A stretch of DNA of 64,000 nucleotides, taken from JAWKOK01 sp963765875 (GTDB lineage: Bacteria > Chloroflexota > Anaerolineae > Caldilineales > Caldilineaceae). The stretch spans positions 48,024-112,023 of the forward strand of contig CAVXYK010000027.1 in the NCBI GenBank assembly GCA_963765875.1, in the 5' to 3' direction. Both the position numbers and the translations under genes were made by a program. Positions 54,474 to 63,342 of the stretch are shown in pieces; within the stretch, counting starts at the first letter, position 1; the number at the start of each line of letters is the position of its first letter. The notes under the pieces are model-generated. The model was not told the DNA's origin and searched no databases. It saw only the letters and a list, made by a program, of their open reading frames with translations.

Positions 54474-55874
54474 TTAGTTGCTCAGAGTCTTGGCCTTCTC
54501 GACGGCTTCTTCAATCGTGCCAACCATATAGAATGCCTGTTCCGGCAAATCATCGTACTTGCCGTCAATAATGTCACGGAAACCACGAACCGTATCCTCA
54601 ACCTTGACATACTTGCCGGCCTGACCGGTGAACTGCTCAGCCACGAACATGGGCTGTGTCAGGAAGCGCTGCACCTTGCGAGCACGTGCCACGGTCAACT
54701 TGTCATCTTCACTCAATTCTTCAACACCGAGAATGGCGATGATGTCCTGAAGATCCTTGTAGCGCTGCAAGGTCTGCTGTACTTCGCGGGCCACATCGTA
54801 GTGCTCCTGGCCCACAATCAGCGGATCCAAAATGCGGCTGGTAGAACCGAGCGGATCCACAGCCGGGAAGAGCGCCTGCTCTGCCAGAGAACGCTGAAGC
54901 GTAATCGTCGCATCAAGATGGGCAAAGGTAGTCGCCGGAGCCGGATCGGTATAGTCATCAGCCGGCACATAAACTGCCTGCATCGATGTAATCGAACCGG
55001 TCTTGGTCGACGTAATGCGCTCTTGCAGGTCACCCATATCAGTGCCCAAGGTGGGCGCATAACCCACAGCGCTGGGCAAGCGGCCCAACAGCGCCGACAC
55101 TTCTGAACCGGCCTGGACAAATCGGAAGATATTGTCAATGAAGAGGAGCACATCGCGACCCTCATCACGGAAATATTCAGCCATGGTGACGCCGGTCAAA
55201 CCCACACGCAGGCGAGCGCCCGGCGGCTCATTCATCTGACCAAAGACCATCACCGTGGAGCTAATAACGCCCGACTCGATCATCTCGCGCATGAGGTCAT
55301 TGCCTTCACGGCTACGCTCACCCACACCGGCAAAAATTGAATAACCGCTGTGGAACTCGGCCACGTTGTGGATTAGTTCCTGAATGACAACTGTCTTGCC
55401 CACGCCGGCGCCGCCGAAGATGCCGGTCTTGCCACCCTTGGTGAAGGGAGCAATCAGGTCAATAACCTTGACACCCGTTTCAAAGACTTCTGCCTGTGTA
55501 CTCTGTTCGGCAAAGGATGGCGGTCGACGGTGGATTGGATAGTAGGTATCGGCCTCAACCGGGCCGGCATTGTCAATTGGATCACCGACAACATTAAAGA
55601 GGCGTCCAAGAGTAGCCGGGCCAACAGGAACCCGAATCGGCTCGCCGTCAGAAACGGCAGTCATGCCGCGCATGAGGCCGTCCGTGCTGCCCATGCAGAT
55701 GCCGCGAACAACACTATTGCCGAGCTGCTGCTCAATTTCAAATGTTTCGAGACGGCCATCGTCAAAATTGACTTGCACAGCGTCATATATCTCAGGAAGC
55801 CGACCGTCAGGGAAGACGAAGTCGACGACCGGGCCGATTACGCTCATTACCGAGCCTACCAGTTGTTCAGCCAT
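54474..55874 (-). CDS. atpD: ATP synthase beta subunit
   Basis: The 466-residue protein is a canonical catalytic F1 beta subunit: Walker A GGAGVGKTVVIQ (about residue 150), catalytic GERSREGNDL with Glu (about 182), Walker B DVLLFIDNIFRF (about 238), ALLGRLPSAVGYAPTL, the DELSEED-like ELSEDDKL region (about 390) and the typical end. AGGAG lies 6 bases before the ATG. It makes ATP in the F1 head. Neighbours are atpG upstream and atpC downstream. Confidence 0.98.
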   Translation of the reverse strand: MAEQLVGSVMSVIGPVVDFVFPDGRLPEIYDAVQVNFDDGRLETFEIEQQLGNSVVRGICMGSTDGLMRGMTAVSDGEPIRVPVGPATLGRLFNVVGDPIDNAGPVEADTYYPIHRRPPSFAEQSTQAEVFETGVKVIDLIAPFTKGGKTGIFGGAGVGKTVVIQELIHNVAEFHSGYSIFAGVGERSREGNDLMREMIESGVISSTVMVFGQMNEPPGARLRVGLTGVTMAEYFRDEGRDVLLFIDNIFRFVQAGSEVSALLGRLPSAVGYAPTLGTDMGDLQERITSTKTGSITSMQAVYVPADDYTDPAPATTFAHLDATITLQRSLAEQALFPAVDPLGSTSRILDPLIVGQEHYDVAREVQQTLQRYKDLQDIIAILGVEELSEDDKLTVARARKVQRFLTQPMFVAEQFTGQAGKYVKVEDTVRGFRDIIDGKYDDLPEQAFYMVGTIEEAVEKAKTLSN

Positions 55875-55959
55875 TCTGGACTCCTAATGCTCTATCTGTA
55901 TTCCGTGCACTATCTCCTAATGCGCCGATTCAGCACATTAAGGAACAGTCGCTAAGCGA

Positions 55960-56826
55960 CTATTCAAGCGCTACCGTTCCGCCAATGATATCCATCAATT
56001 CGTTGGTAATGCCCTCTTGACGGGCCTTGTTGTAGGTCAGCGTCAGGCTGTCAATTAGCTCGTCGGCAGCATCAGTCGCGTTACGCATGGCAACCATGCG
56101 TGCGGAATGCTCGCTGGCAATCGATTCATAAAGCGCCTGCAACACCTGCACCTCGATAAAACCGTACACGACTTGGCTCAACACTGCTTCGGGTGACGGC
56201 TCGAAGATATATTCGGGAGCCATCGTTACGGAAGCCTCAGCTGCCTCGATCGGAAGCAGCTTCTTGACGAGGGGCTCCTGCCGAATGGTGTTGACAAAAT
56301 GCGTATAGATTACGTAGACCTCATCAAAATGTTCCTGCGTGAAGTCATCTACAATCAGTCGCGTGATCGGCCCGACATCATACGTCGTTGGGCTATCAGG
56401 CATGCCGGTGAATTCAGCCCGTACAACGGGATCATACCTCAGCAGCCAATCTCGCCCTTTGCGACCTACGGTCACAACTTCGATCTCATGACCGGCACTA
56501 CGTTTCTCGCGCATAAATCTGGACAGCTCACGAATGACGTTCGCCGTAAAGCCGCCGGCAAGACCACGATCTGCCGTGATCAACAGAATACCGATTCGAT
56601 TCACCGATCTCGGCTGAATAAGCGGATCCAGTTCGTCTTCGATACTGGGCAATCTTGCGATGTACGACAGGACTTCCCCAGCCTGATGGGCATAGGGACG
56701 CGTAGCCGTCACTTGCCCCTGCGCCTTGCGCATTTTGGCAGCAGATACGGCCTCCATCGCTTTTGTAACTTGCGAAATGTTCGTTACCGACTTAATCCGT
56801 CGGCGAATTTCTCGTGTATTGGCCAC
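55960..56826 (-). CDS. atpG: ATP synthase gamma subunit
   Basis: The 288-residue protein has the N-terminal helix TREIRRRIKSVTNISQVTKAMEAV, the middle Rossmann-like domain (ITADRGLAGGFTANVIREL, about 85) and the long C-terminal helix (SIASEHSARMVAMRNATDAA, about 240), all typical of the central F1 shaft. The GTG start is supported by GAGGAGA 9 bases upstream. It couples rotation of the c-ring to the beta subunits. Confidence 0.97.
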   Translation of the reverse strand: MANTREIRRRIKSVTNISQVTKAMEAVSAAKMRKAQGQVTATRPYAHQAGEVLSYIARLPSIEDELDPLIQPRSVNRIGILLITADRGLAGGFTANVIRELSRFMREKRSAGHEIEVVTVGRKGRDWLLRYDPVVRAEFTGMPDSPTTYDVGPITRLIVDDFTQEHFDEVYVIYTHFVNTIRQEPLVKKLLPIEAAEASVTMAPEYIFEPSPEAVLSQVVYGFIEVQVLQALYESIASEHSARMVAMRNATDAADELIDSLTLTYNKARQEGITNELMDIIGGTVALE

Positions 56827-56915
56827 GGCTAGCGATTCTCCTCACGGGCTTGTGAAGATGAGTATGAGGGTGAAACGAAGAGACGCTCCGACACCCCCGC
56901 AACAACATCATCTTC

Positions 56916-58433
56916 CTAGGCCGGTGCGCTCCACGAATTGTTGAAATCTTCCAGCGCCAAACCCATCGCCTCAATAGTCTCGGGGCTCAGATCTCCTGTG
57001 CGCATGATTGACTGGCCAATCTCGGGATGACTGGACTCCATGAAGGCATGCATATCTGATTCCCAAGTCTTCACATGCTGCAGGGGAATCTCATCGACAT
57101 AACCGTTGCCTGCCGACCAGAGCGTCAGTACCTGTTGATCGAGCGACAGTGGCTGATACTGGGGTTGTTTGAGCAGTTCGGTCAGACGTCGACCACGTTC
57201 CAACTGTCGCTGGGTCGAAGCATCCAGATCGCTGCCAAACTGGGCAAAAGCAGCCAACTCACGGAACTGACTGAGTTCCAACTTCAGACGACCACCGACC
57301 TTCTTCATGGCCTTCGTCTGGGCGGAAGTGCCAACACGGCTTACGGAGATACCGATGTTCAGGGCCGGTCGAACACCCGCATAAAACAGGTCGCTCTCCA
57401 GGAAGATCTGACCATCAGTAATCGAGATCACGTTGGTCGGGATATAGGCGGAGACATCACCGGCTTGGGTCTCGATGACAGGCAGAGCAGTCAAACTGCC
57501 GCCGCCTTCCTCATCGGAGAGGCGTGCTGCACGTTCCAGCAAGCGACTATGCAAGTAGAAAACATCACCGGGATAAGCTTCACGTCCAGGAGGACGTCGG
57601 AGCAACAGCGAAACCTGTCGATAGGCTTGGGCATGCTTGGAGAGATCGTCGATCACGATCAGTGCATCACGGCCCTGCTCCATGAACTCTTCGCCCAAGG
57701 ACATGCCGGCAAAAGGAGCCAGGTATTGTAGTGCAGCCGGATCGGATGCGGAAGCGCTGACGACAATCGTGTGTTCCATCGCTCCGTACTTCTCGAGCGT
57801 ACCCACAACCTGGGCCACACTGGACTGCTTCTGGCCGATAGCGACGTAGATGCAGATCAGGTCCTTGCCCTTTTGATTGATGATCGTATCAATCGCAATG
57901 GCAGTCTTACCTGTCTGACGGTCACCAATGATCAACTCACGCTGACCACGTCCGATGGGAATCAACGCATCAATGGCCGTAACACCGGTCTGAACCGGCG
58001 TATCCACCGGCTGGCGCATAATTACGCCGGGCGCGATACGCTCCATGTTACGGTAGGTGTCGCTCTCAATCGGGCCCTTACCGTCGATCGGCTGGCCGAC
58101 GGCGTTGACAACACGACCGATCAGGGCATCGCCTACAGGCACAGAACCGATGCGCCCCGTGCTACGTACAAGATCGCCCTCTTCAATGCCTGCGTAGTCA
58201 CCCATAATGATGACACCGACATTGTCGGCTGAAAGATTCAAGGCAATGCCGGGTACACCGTTCTTGGTGAACTCGACCAACTCGCCGGCCATCGCACTTT
58301 CCAGGCCGGAGACAAGGGCAATGCCATCGCCAATCTCAATTACCTCGCCCACATCCACCTGAGTGGCAGCGGGCGTGAAATTCAGAATCTGTTGTTTGAG
58401 TAATGCTGTGATGTCGTTTGTTTGCACAGCCAC
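56916..58433 (-). CDS. atpA: ATP synthase alpha subunit
   Basis: The 505-residue protein has the full regulatory F1 alpha sequence: nucleotide site GDRQTGKTAIAIDTIINQ (about 170), GIALVSGLESAMAGELVEF near the N-terminus, YIPTNVISITDGQIFLESDL (about 345) and the alpha-specific QFGSDLDASTQRQLERG (about 395). GTG start with AGGAGG 7 bases upstream. It forms the hexamer with beta. The C-terminal region is slightly divergent but complete. Confidence 0.98.
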   Translation of the reverse strand: MAVQTNDITALLKQQILNFTPAATQVDVGEVIEIGDGIALVSGLESAMAGELVEFTKNGVPGIALNLSADNVGVIIMGDYAGIEEGDLVRSTGRIGSVPVGDALIGRVVNAVGQPIDGKGPIESDTYRNMERIAPGVIMRQPVDTPVQTGVTAIDALIPIGRGQRELIIGDRQTGKTAIAIDTIINQKGKDLICIYVAIGQKQSSVAQVVGTLEKYGAMEHTIVVSASASDPAALQYLAPFAGMSLGEEFMEQGRDALIVIDDLSKHAQAYRQVSLLLRRPPGREAYPGDVFYLHSRLLERAARLSDEEGGGSLTALPVIETQAGDVSAYIPTNVISITDGQIFLESDLFYAGVRPALNIGISVSRVGTSAQTKAMKKVGGRLKLELSQFRELAAFAQFGSDLDASTQRQLERGRRLTELLKQPQYQPLSLDQQVLTLWSAGNGYVDEIPLQHVKTWESDMHAFMESSHPEIGQSIMRTGDLSPETIEAMGLALEDFNNSWSAPA

Positions 58434-58603
58434 TATCTATTCCTCCTATTACGGCCAACGCAGACAAAGGCCTGTACCGAGTCAGCTAATTACAAGATCG
58501 GCTGATATCCGGCAATGATTCACGCGCAACAGACGTTTGCGCAGTCTGCCATACACAAATGCCACACAGAGCCTCAGTCGTTGGTGGTCGACGCAAGGTC
58601 GCG

Positions 58604-59137
58604 TTAGCGCACAACCGACGTAATCGATTCCCGAAGCTTCGTCAATCGGCTCGCCACCGAATTGTCCATTAAACGGTCGCCTACGCGTACACGTAGACCG
58701 CCGAGAAGCGACGAGTCAACCTGGAAAGTAAAGACCAAACCTTCGCCGTATTGTTTTGTAAGCGAACGGCGAATCTGCTCTTGTTCATCAGCACTGAGTT
58801 CTACAGCGCTCGTGATTTCGGCCTTGATTGGCGTGACCTGTCCACTTGCGGCGTTCGTCAACGCACTTGCGATTTCCGGGAGCAGATTCAGGTCGCCCTC
58901 TTGTATGAGTAGACTGAGCAGGTTTGAGATCTCAGCAGGCATGTCCGATGAGAGCTTGGCGTTCAAAGCCTTATTCTTGGCCCCAACGCTCTTGCCCTTA
59001 TCGCTAAGCAAAGCAGCCAGCTTCGGGTCGGTGTCGAGCGTGTCGGCAACCTCACCAAGGGCGCTCTGCCAGCGTTCGACCATCGCCTGCAAGACAGCCT
59101 GCGCATAGCGGTCTGCTCGCGCACGGTTGTCAGCCAT
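58604..59137 (-). CDS. atpH: ATP synthase delta subunit
   Basis: The 177-residue protein matches F1 delta (OSCP): helical N-terminal ADRYAQAVLQAMVERWQSAL and the well-conserved C-terminal end LRVRVGDRLMDNSVASRLTKL. It links b-subunit stator to the alpha subunits. The ATG lies 3 bases after the atpF stop. A 170-base spacer separates it from atpA, which is longer than normal for this operon; no structure was recognised in it. Confidence 0.95.
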   Translation of the reverse strand: MADNRARADRYAQAVLQAMVERWQSALGEVADTLDTDPKLAALLSDKGKSVGAKNKALNAKLSSDMPAEISNLLSLLIQEGDLNLLPEIASALTNAASGQVTPIKAEITSAVELSADEQEQIRRSLTKQYGEGLVFTFQVDSSLLGGLRVRVGDRLMDNSVASRLTKLRESITSVVR

Positions 59138-59139
59138 AC

Positions 59140-59637
59140 CTAACTGCTCCCATTCTGCTGGGCCAGGAACTCAGCAACGAAACGCTCTTGCTCGTCTTTC
59201 TGAGCCAGCTCTCGACCAAGCAATTGCTCGGTCGCCAGAATTGCCAGATCGGCAATCTGCTTATTGGCGTCGGACAATGCCGCATCAACCTGCTTCTGGG
59301 CATCCTCTTGCGCTCTGATGCGAATTTCGCCCGCCTCAACTTCGGCTCGCGTTCGCACTTCCTGCGCAATCTTCTCCGCGTCACGATTCACCTGTGCGCG
59401 AATCTCCTGTGCCTCACGGCGAGCGACTTCCAGGATTTTGGCTTTTTCCTGTTCGGCCTCTTGTGCCGCAGCACTCGCACGCTCAGCATCTTTCATGCTC
59501 TGAGCGATACGCTCTTTGCGTGCGTCAAGCATATTAAGTATTGGCCTGTACAACAGCATTCGCAGTATGACCACCAACAACATAAAGTTGACGATCTGCG
59601 ATACCAGAAGGCCACCGCTGATACCAATTTTATCCAA
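59140..59637 (-). CDS. atpF: ATP synthase b subunit
   Basis: The 165-residue protein has one N-terminal membrane segment (LLVSQIVNFMLLVVILRMLL) followed by a long charged, Glu/Gln/Ala-rich coiled coil (ERASAAAQEAEQEKAKILEV onwards). It is the peripheral stalk of Fo. The start is TTG, an unusual choice, supported by GGGGAGG 8 bases upstream. One b gene is seen, so the stalk should be a homodimer. Confidence 0.96.
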   Translation of the reverse strand: MDKIGISGGLLVSQIVNFMLLVVILRMLLYRPILNMLDARKERIAQSMKDAERASAAAQEAEQEKAKILEVARREAQEIRAQVNRDAEKIAQEVRTRAEVEAGEIRIRAQEDAQKQVDAALSDANKQIADLAILATEQLLGRELAQKDEQERFVAEFLAQQNGSS

Positions 59638-59734
59638 AATTAGCCTCCCCTTCAGCTAAATGCGACTTTGTGTCAAGTGGGCAACATCTAGATGTCGACA
59701 GCTAGACAGATGTCGCAAACTGAGTCGGTCGAAT

Positions 59735-59962
59735 TTAGAGAAACATGAGTAGCAGAGCCATAACCAGAGCAAAAATGCCCAATGATTCGGCAAAGGCGAT
59801 GGCCAGAATCATGTTGGTCTGGATCGTGCTTGTGACCTCAGGGTTACGCCCCATTGCTTCCATGGCCTTCGAACCGATCAGACCAATACCGATGGCAGGA
59901 CCGATGGTACCCAAGCCGATGGCCAAACCTGCGGAAAGTAGTTTCAGGGCATCTGCATCCAT
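59735..59962 (-). CDS. atpE: ATP synthase c subunit
   Basis: The 75-residue protein is the Fo c subunit with two helices joined by GRNPE and the ion-binding Glu in AFAESLGIF. The first helix reads GPAIGIGLIG, with Ile where sodium-type c subunits carry Gln, and the region before Glu lacks the sodium-type pattern, so proton coupling is likely. AAGGAG lies 8 bases before the ATG. It forms the rotor ring. Confidence 0.97.
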   Translation of the reverse strand: MDADALKLLSAGLAIGLGTIGPAIGIGLIGSKAMEAMGRNPEVTSTIQTNMILAIAFAESLGIFALVMALLLMFL

Positions 59963-60070
59963 TTTATTTACTCCTTAAAGCTTATGCTGCGTTTTCGACA
60001 GACTAAAACGAACTATAACGCATAGACAATTCGAGAACAGACGAATCAATAACGGACAATCAAACCAGGC

Positions 60071-61135
60071 TTAATGCTCGTGATCGTGACTCTGGGTCGA
60101 CATGCTAAAGAAAACCAATGCCAACATCATAAACACAAGCGCCTGAACCAAACCAACAAAAATTTCCAACATATAGAACGGAAGCGGCAACAGGAATGCG
60201 ATCAAGAACGCCATGGTCGCAAGCATGACTTCGCCTGCAAAGATGTTGCCGAATAGACGAAAGCCAAACGCAATGACTCGTGCAAACTCACTGACGAGTT
60301 CCAGGAGGCCCACAAAGCCATTAAGTAGCTTCATCGAGATATTGGGGCCGTTCCATACAAAGAATTTGCCGAAGTAGCCAAGACCCAATGCTTGCACACC
60401 GAAGACCTGAACCGCGATCATCGTGACAATCGCCAAAGCAAAGGTAACATTGAGGTCTGCACTCGGGGCCCTGAAGAGCGGTACAAACTTTGCATGCCCC
60501 TCTTCTGCCGCTGTCGGAGCAGACTCAACTGCCCGCGACTCAGTCAAAATCAGATTGCCGTCGGCCATGGCAAGCTGCCCGTCCAGCAGATACCCATGTC
60601 CATCATCGGCCGGAGCCTCTTCGCCTGCAGGCGCTTCCTCACCGGACGGGGCCTCTTCGTGCTGTACGTCTTCCGTGTGCTCCTCGGAACTCTGATAGAC
60701 GCCAATGCTCCCAACACCGGGCACCAGGCCGCTCCAATTGCTGATAACGACGAACAAGGCAATGGTTACAACCCAAGGGAAAAACTTGCGAGCGTCCTTG
60801 CCGGCGATACTCTCACTCATCCCAAGCAGATACTCGAGAATCATTTCCATGAAGTTCTGCACGCCACTCGGAATCATCTTCATGCTATGCGTGGCAAAGA
60901 CAGCCAAAACAATCAGGAAAATGTCGACGAGGATGGTTGTCAACATCGAGTTCGTGAACCATTTCGGACCATTCGAAAGAATCGGTTCACCGGAGAGAGA
61001 GACATGGGGCGGGTCAACAGGGATTAGGAAACTCAGGAGAAACAGGAGAACAATACCGACCCAAATTGCGGTCTTGCGCGGGTTGTCCTGTGCTTTCTCC
61101 TTGGTCCTGTTGAAGAAGTTCTTCAAGGATTCCAT
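60071..61135 (-). CDS. atpB: ATP synthase a subunit with acidic insertion
   Basis: The 354-residue protein is Fo a: N-terminal segments, SMKMIPSGVQNFMEMILEYL (about residue 85), the essential Arg region ELVSEFARVIAFGFRLFGNIF (about 285) and the last helix pair. Between SGLVPGVGSIGVYQ (about 150) and FVPLFRAPSADLN (about 218) there is an unusual insertion of about 70 residues with EEAP repeats and acidic, Gly-rich parts. GAGGAAATAA lies near the ATG. It provides the proton channels beside the c-ring. Confidence 0.96.
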   Translation of the reverse strand: MESLKNFFNRTKEKAQDNPRKTAIWVGIVLLFLLSFLIPVDPPHVSLSGEPILSNGPKWFTNSMLTTILVDIFLIVLAVFATHSMKMIPSGVQNFMEMILEYLLGMSESIAGKDARKFFPWVVTIALFVVISNWSGLVPGVGSIGVYQSSEEHTEDVQHEEAPSGEEAPAGEEAPADDGHGYLLDGQLAMADGNLILTESRAVESAPTAAEEGHAKFVPLFRAPSADLNVTFALAIVTMIAVQVFGVQALGLGYFGKFFVWNGPNISMKLLNGFVGLLELVSEFARVIAFGFRLFGNIFAGEVMLATMAFLIAFLLPLPFYMLEIFVGLVQALVFMMLALVFFSMSTQSHDHEH

Positions 61136-61335
61136 GCTGGTTATTTCCTCATTGGTCTTAGGCAGGCCATTGGCAAACGAAAAACACCCATGAAACCTAC
61201 ATCTCTTCTTTTCTCACAGCATTATCTCGCAGCAGCCATGCCAATCCGACCCTGACAATCAGGGCCAATAACTGACCCGTCAACTCTGTCGACTACCTGA
61301 GTCCCACTCTCTAATGGGCGTCTACAAGCAAGTCT

Positions 61336-61659
61336 CTACGAGGGGGGATTCGAACTCTCACCGGCATCAACTATTCCGGCATCAATCACATTGCCATCAA
61401 CATTGTCGTCATCGGGTGGGGCCACTTCGGCAATCACCTTGTTCATCTCGGCCAAAGCGGCACGGCTGCCAAAAAGCGTCCCGATTGGCAGAATCAGTGC
61501 CAAACTAATTATTGTCAAAAAAGGCCACGTTCCAACAAAATTGTCTATCAATATCACGACGCTTAACGGCAACACCATGCTCAAAAACAGCACTTTGAGT
61601 AACCGCTGGACATCTACACGTGGACCATTCATATCATGTTGAAGTGCGCTGTCTGCCAC
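61336..61659 (-). CDS. AtpI/AtpZ-like small membrane protein of the ATP synthase operon
   Basis: The 107-residue protein has two membrane segments (LLKVLFLSMVLPLSVVILI; FLTIISLALILPIGTLFG) and an acidic C-terminal tail (DDDNVDGNVIDAG). Size, topology and position just before atpB match AtpI/AtpZ, proteins that help c-ring assembly or magnesium supply. The GTG start at 61659 has no clear ribosome site, and an ATG at 61632 is the alternative. Identity rests on position and topology rather than on sequence motifs. Confidence 0.72.
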   Translation of the reverse strand: MADSALQHDMNGPRVDVQRLLKVLFLSMVLPLSVVILIDNFVGTWPFLTIISLALILPIGTLFGSRAALAEMNKVIAEVAPPDDDNVDGNVIDAGIVDAGESSNPPS

Positions 61660-62084
61660 TTAAGATGTATCGACCGTCAAGACAGTCTCATCAAACCAAT
61701 TTTTTATCTGCATGATAGCGGCTAACAAGGCCGATCATCAAGTAGAGGTGATGTGGGCATCTCAGTGTGGTGCCGATTATAGCGGTCGGCTTCCGATCGC
61801 GCAAATTTTCACATGTATTTTGAACTACTTCAATCTTGCCGATGTGATAGACCACTTTTCTGTTGTTTTTTCGATCTTCTCACCGGGGCAAACAGTCAGT
61901 AAAATTGCGCATCGTACACGCATAAAACATGGACGCAGAAGGCGCGAAGATTCTGATTACCGTAGCTGCGACACAGCATTGCCAAAGGCAATTCTACCAT
62001 ATCAACTTCGACGGAGTTTCCGCTTTTCGGCCCCTTTGGGTACACTTTCAAAATCTAAGTGTCACAAATCGGATGGAGGCATCC
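61660..62084. other. Divergent promoter region between the ATP synthase operon and the ABC-2 permease gene
   Basis: The 425 bases carry the two divergent promoters. No strong hairpin, repeat or supported gene was seen; longer frames over this region (from 61712 and 61929) are chance extensions. Confidence 0.45.
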
Positions 62085-62936
62085 ATGCAATCTCAGCTAC
62101 AAGCGCCGCCCAGTGTGTCCGCACAACCCAGCTATCAGCAGATCGATACCCACCCGGCCAGAGAGCTTTGGCGCGGCGCCGTAGTCATATTCTCCAAACA
62201 TATGCTGAAGTTCCGCAGCAACTCTATGGAGATCGGCGGCACGCTCGCTTGGCCGTTGCTTTGGGTGATGACCTTCGGGCTGGGCATGGAGAAAATTGTC
62301 GACGTCAACACCCTGGGCGGCACGACCAGCAGCTATCTGGCCTTCATCACGCCGGGCATCATTGCCCTCACGGCGCTGAGCGGTGCGGTCAACAGCGGCA
62401 TGACCCTGCTCGAAGAGAAGATCAAGGGCATCCTCAAGGAATACTTCGTGGCCCCCATCCCTCGGATGAGCATTCTGCTGGCTTCCAGCGCCAGTGGCCT
62501 GGTTAAGACACTGGCACAGTCAATCATCATTCTCGGCATCGCCATCATCTTTGGCGCCCGGCTCAGCACAAGCCTTCCAGGTCTGGTTGGGGCATTCATC
62601 TTCCTGCTTCTCTATGTGGTCGGTTTCGTCGGCTTCAGCAATGGCGTCGCTGCCCGCAGCAAATCGGTCGGCGGCTATCACATGCTGCTCTTTGTGCTCA
62701 ACCTGCCCCTCCTCTTCTTGAGCAACGCACTCTATCCACTGGATTCCATGCCTACCTGGATGCGAGTGATTGCCATGGTCAACCCGACCACCTATGTTGT
62801 CGATGGGCTGCGCCAGACCCTTTTTGATAACGGCGAACTGCCCATGGTCCTAAGCCTGATCGTTCTGGTCGCCTTCGCGATTGTCTGCAACTGGTACGGT
62901 TTGCGCAGCTTCCGGCGCATTCTGGAGGCCAACTAG
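62085..62936 (+). CDS. ABC-2 type transporter permease
   Basis: From the ATG at 62085 (GGAGG 5 bases upstream) the protein has 284 residues; longer frames to 61929 lack a ribosome site. Six membrane segments in the DrrB/NodJ-like ABC-2 layout, with LAFITPGIIALTALSGAVNSG (about residue 85), EEKIKGILKEYFVAPIPRMS (about 115) and LYPLDSMPTWMRVIAMVNPT (about 220). It would export a small molecule, lipid or glycan. No ATPase gene adjoins it in the window, so it must use a partner encoded elsewhere or to be found just outside. Its stop is followed directly by the S4 protein start. Confidence 0.92.
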   Translation: MQSQLQAPPSVSAQPSYQQIDTHPARELWRGAVVIFSKHMLKFRSNSMEIGGTLAWPLLWVMTFGLGMEKIVDVNTLGGTTSSYLAFITPGIIALTALSGAVNSGMTLLEEKIKGILKEYFVAPIPRMSILLASSASGLVKTLAQSIIILGIAIIFGARLSTSLPGLVGAFIFLLLYVVGFVGFSNGVAARSKSVGGYHMLLFVLNLPLLFLSNALYPLDSMPTWMRVIAMVNPTTYVVDGLRQTLFDNGELPMVLSLIVLVAFAIVCNWYGLRSFRRILEAN

Positions 62937-63140
62937 ATGGAAGAATTCATCAAGCTTGACCAGTTCCTGAAATTGGCCCAGGTTGTACAGACCGGCGGCG
63001 AAGCCAAACATCTGATTCGCTCAGGAGAGGTGATGGTCAACGGCGCAGAAGAGACGCGGCGTGGCCGCAAGCTCTACCACGGCGACCAGGTCCAGGTTCG
63101 AGACAGCGACGAGATGGTGGTGCTGATCGAAGATGAGTGA
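62937..63140 (+). CDS. Small S4-domain RNA-binding protein (YbcJ/RlbA-like)
   Basis: The 67-residue protein is a single S4 fold: FIKLDQFLKLAQVVQTGGEA, HLIRSGEVMVNGAEETRRGR, KLYHGDQVQVRDSD. The YbcJ/YaaA-like group binds RNA and is thought to act in translation or rRNA handling. Its ATG directly abuts the permease stop (TAGATG), so the two are translated as a unit. The coupling of an RNA-binding protein to an ABC permease is unexpected, and may just reflect compact gene order. Confidence 0.93.
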   Translation: MEEFIKLDQFLKLAQVVQTGGEAKHLIRSGEVMVNGAEETRRGRKLYHGDQVQVRDSDEMVVLIEDE

Positions 63141-63260
63141 TCGGCGAGATCAGAGGCGATTGCGGGATTAGACTCCGCGGCTAAGACGGAAATGCGCCCG
63201 CAGGCGATCTGTGTTGAGCCACAGTTTCCGTGAAAATCCTGGAAGTTGGTCAAGAATAAA

Positions 63261-63297
63261 AAGCCGCAGCGACGTGATTCTCGCTGCGGCTTTCCTT
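63261..63297. terminator. Bidirectional rho-independent terminator
   Basis: aagccgcagcga (63261-63272) and tcgctgcggctt (63281-63292) are perfect arms. A T-rich run follows on the plus strand, and on the minus strand a T-run is given by the complement of 63256-63262. It ends the permease-S4 transcript and the convergent DUF1385 gene. Confidence 0.92.
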
Positions 63298-63342
63298 TTT
63301 ATGCGTCAATGTATCGTCGTTCCGGCATAGATCTCTTTGGAG

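Noticed and set aside
59735..59962. Sodium-coupled ATP synthase
   Set aside because: The c subunit lacks the Gln of the sodium site in helix 1, so proton coupling is more likely.
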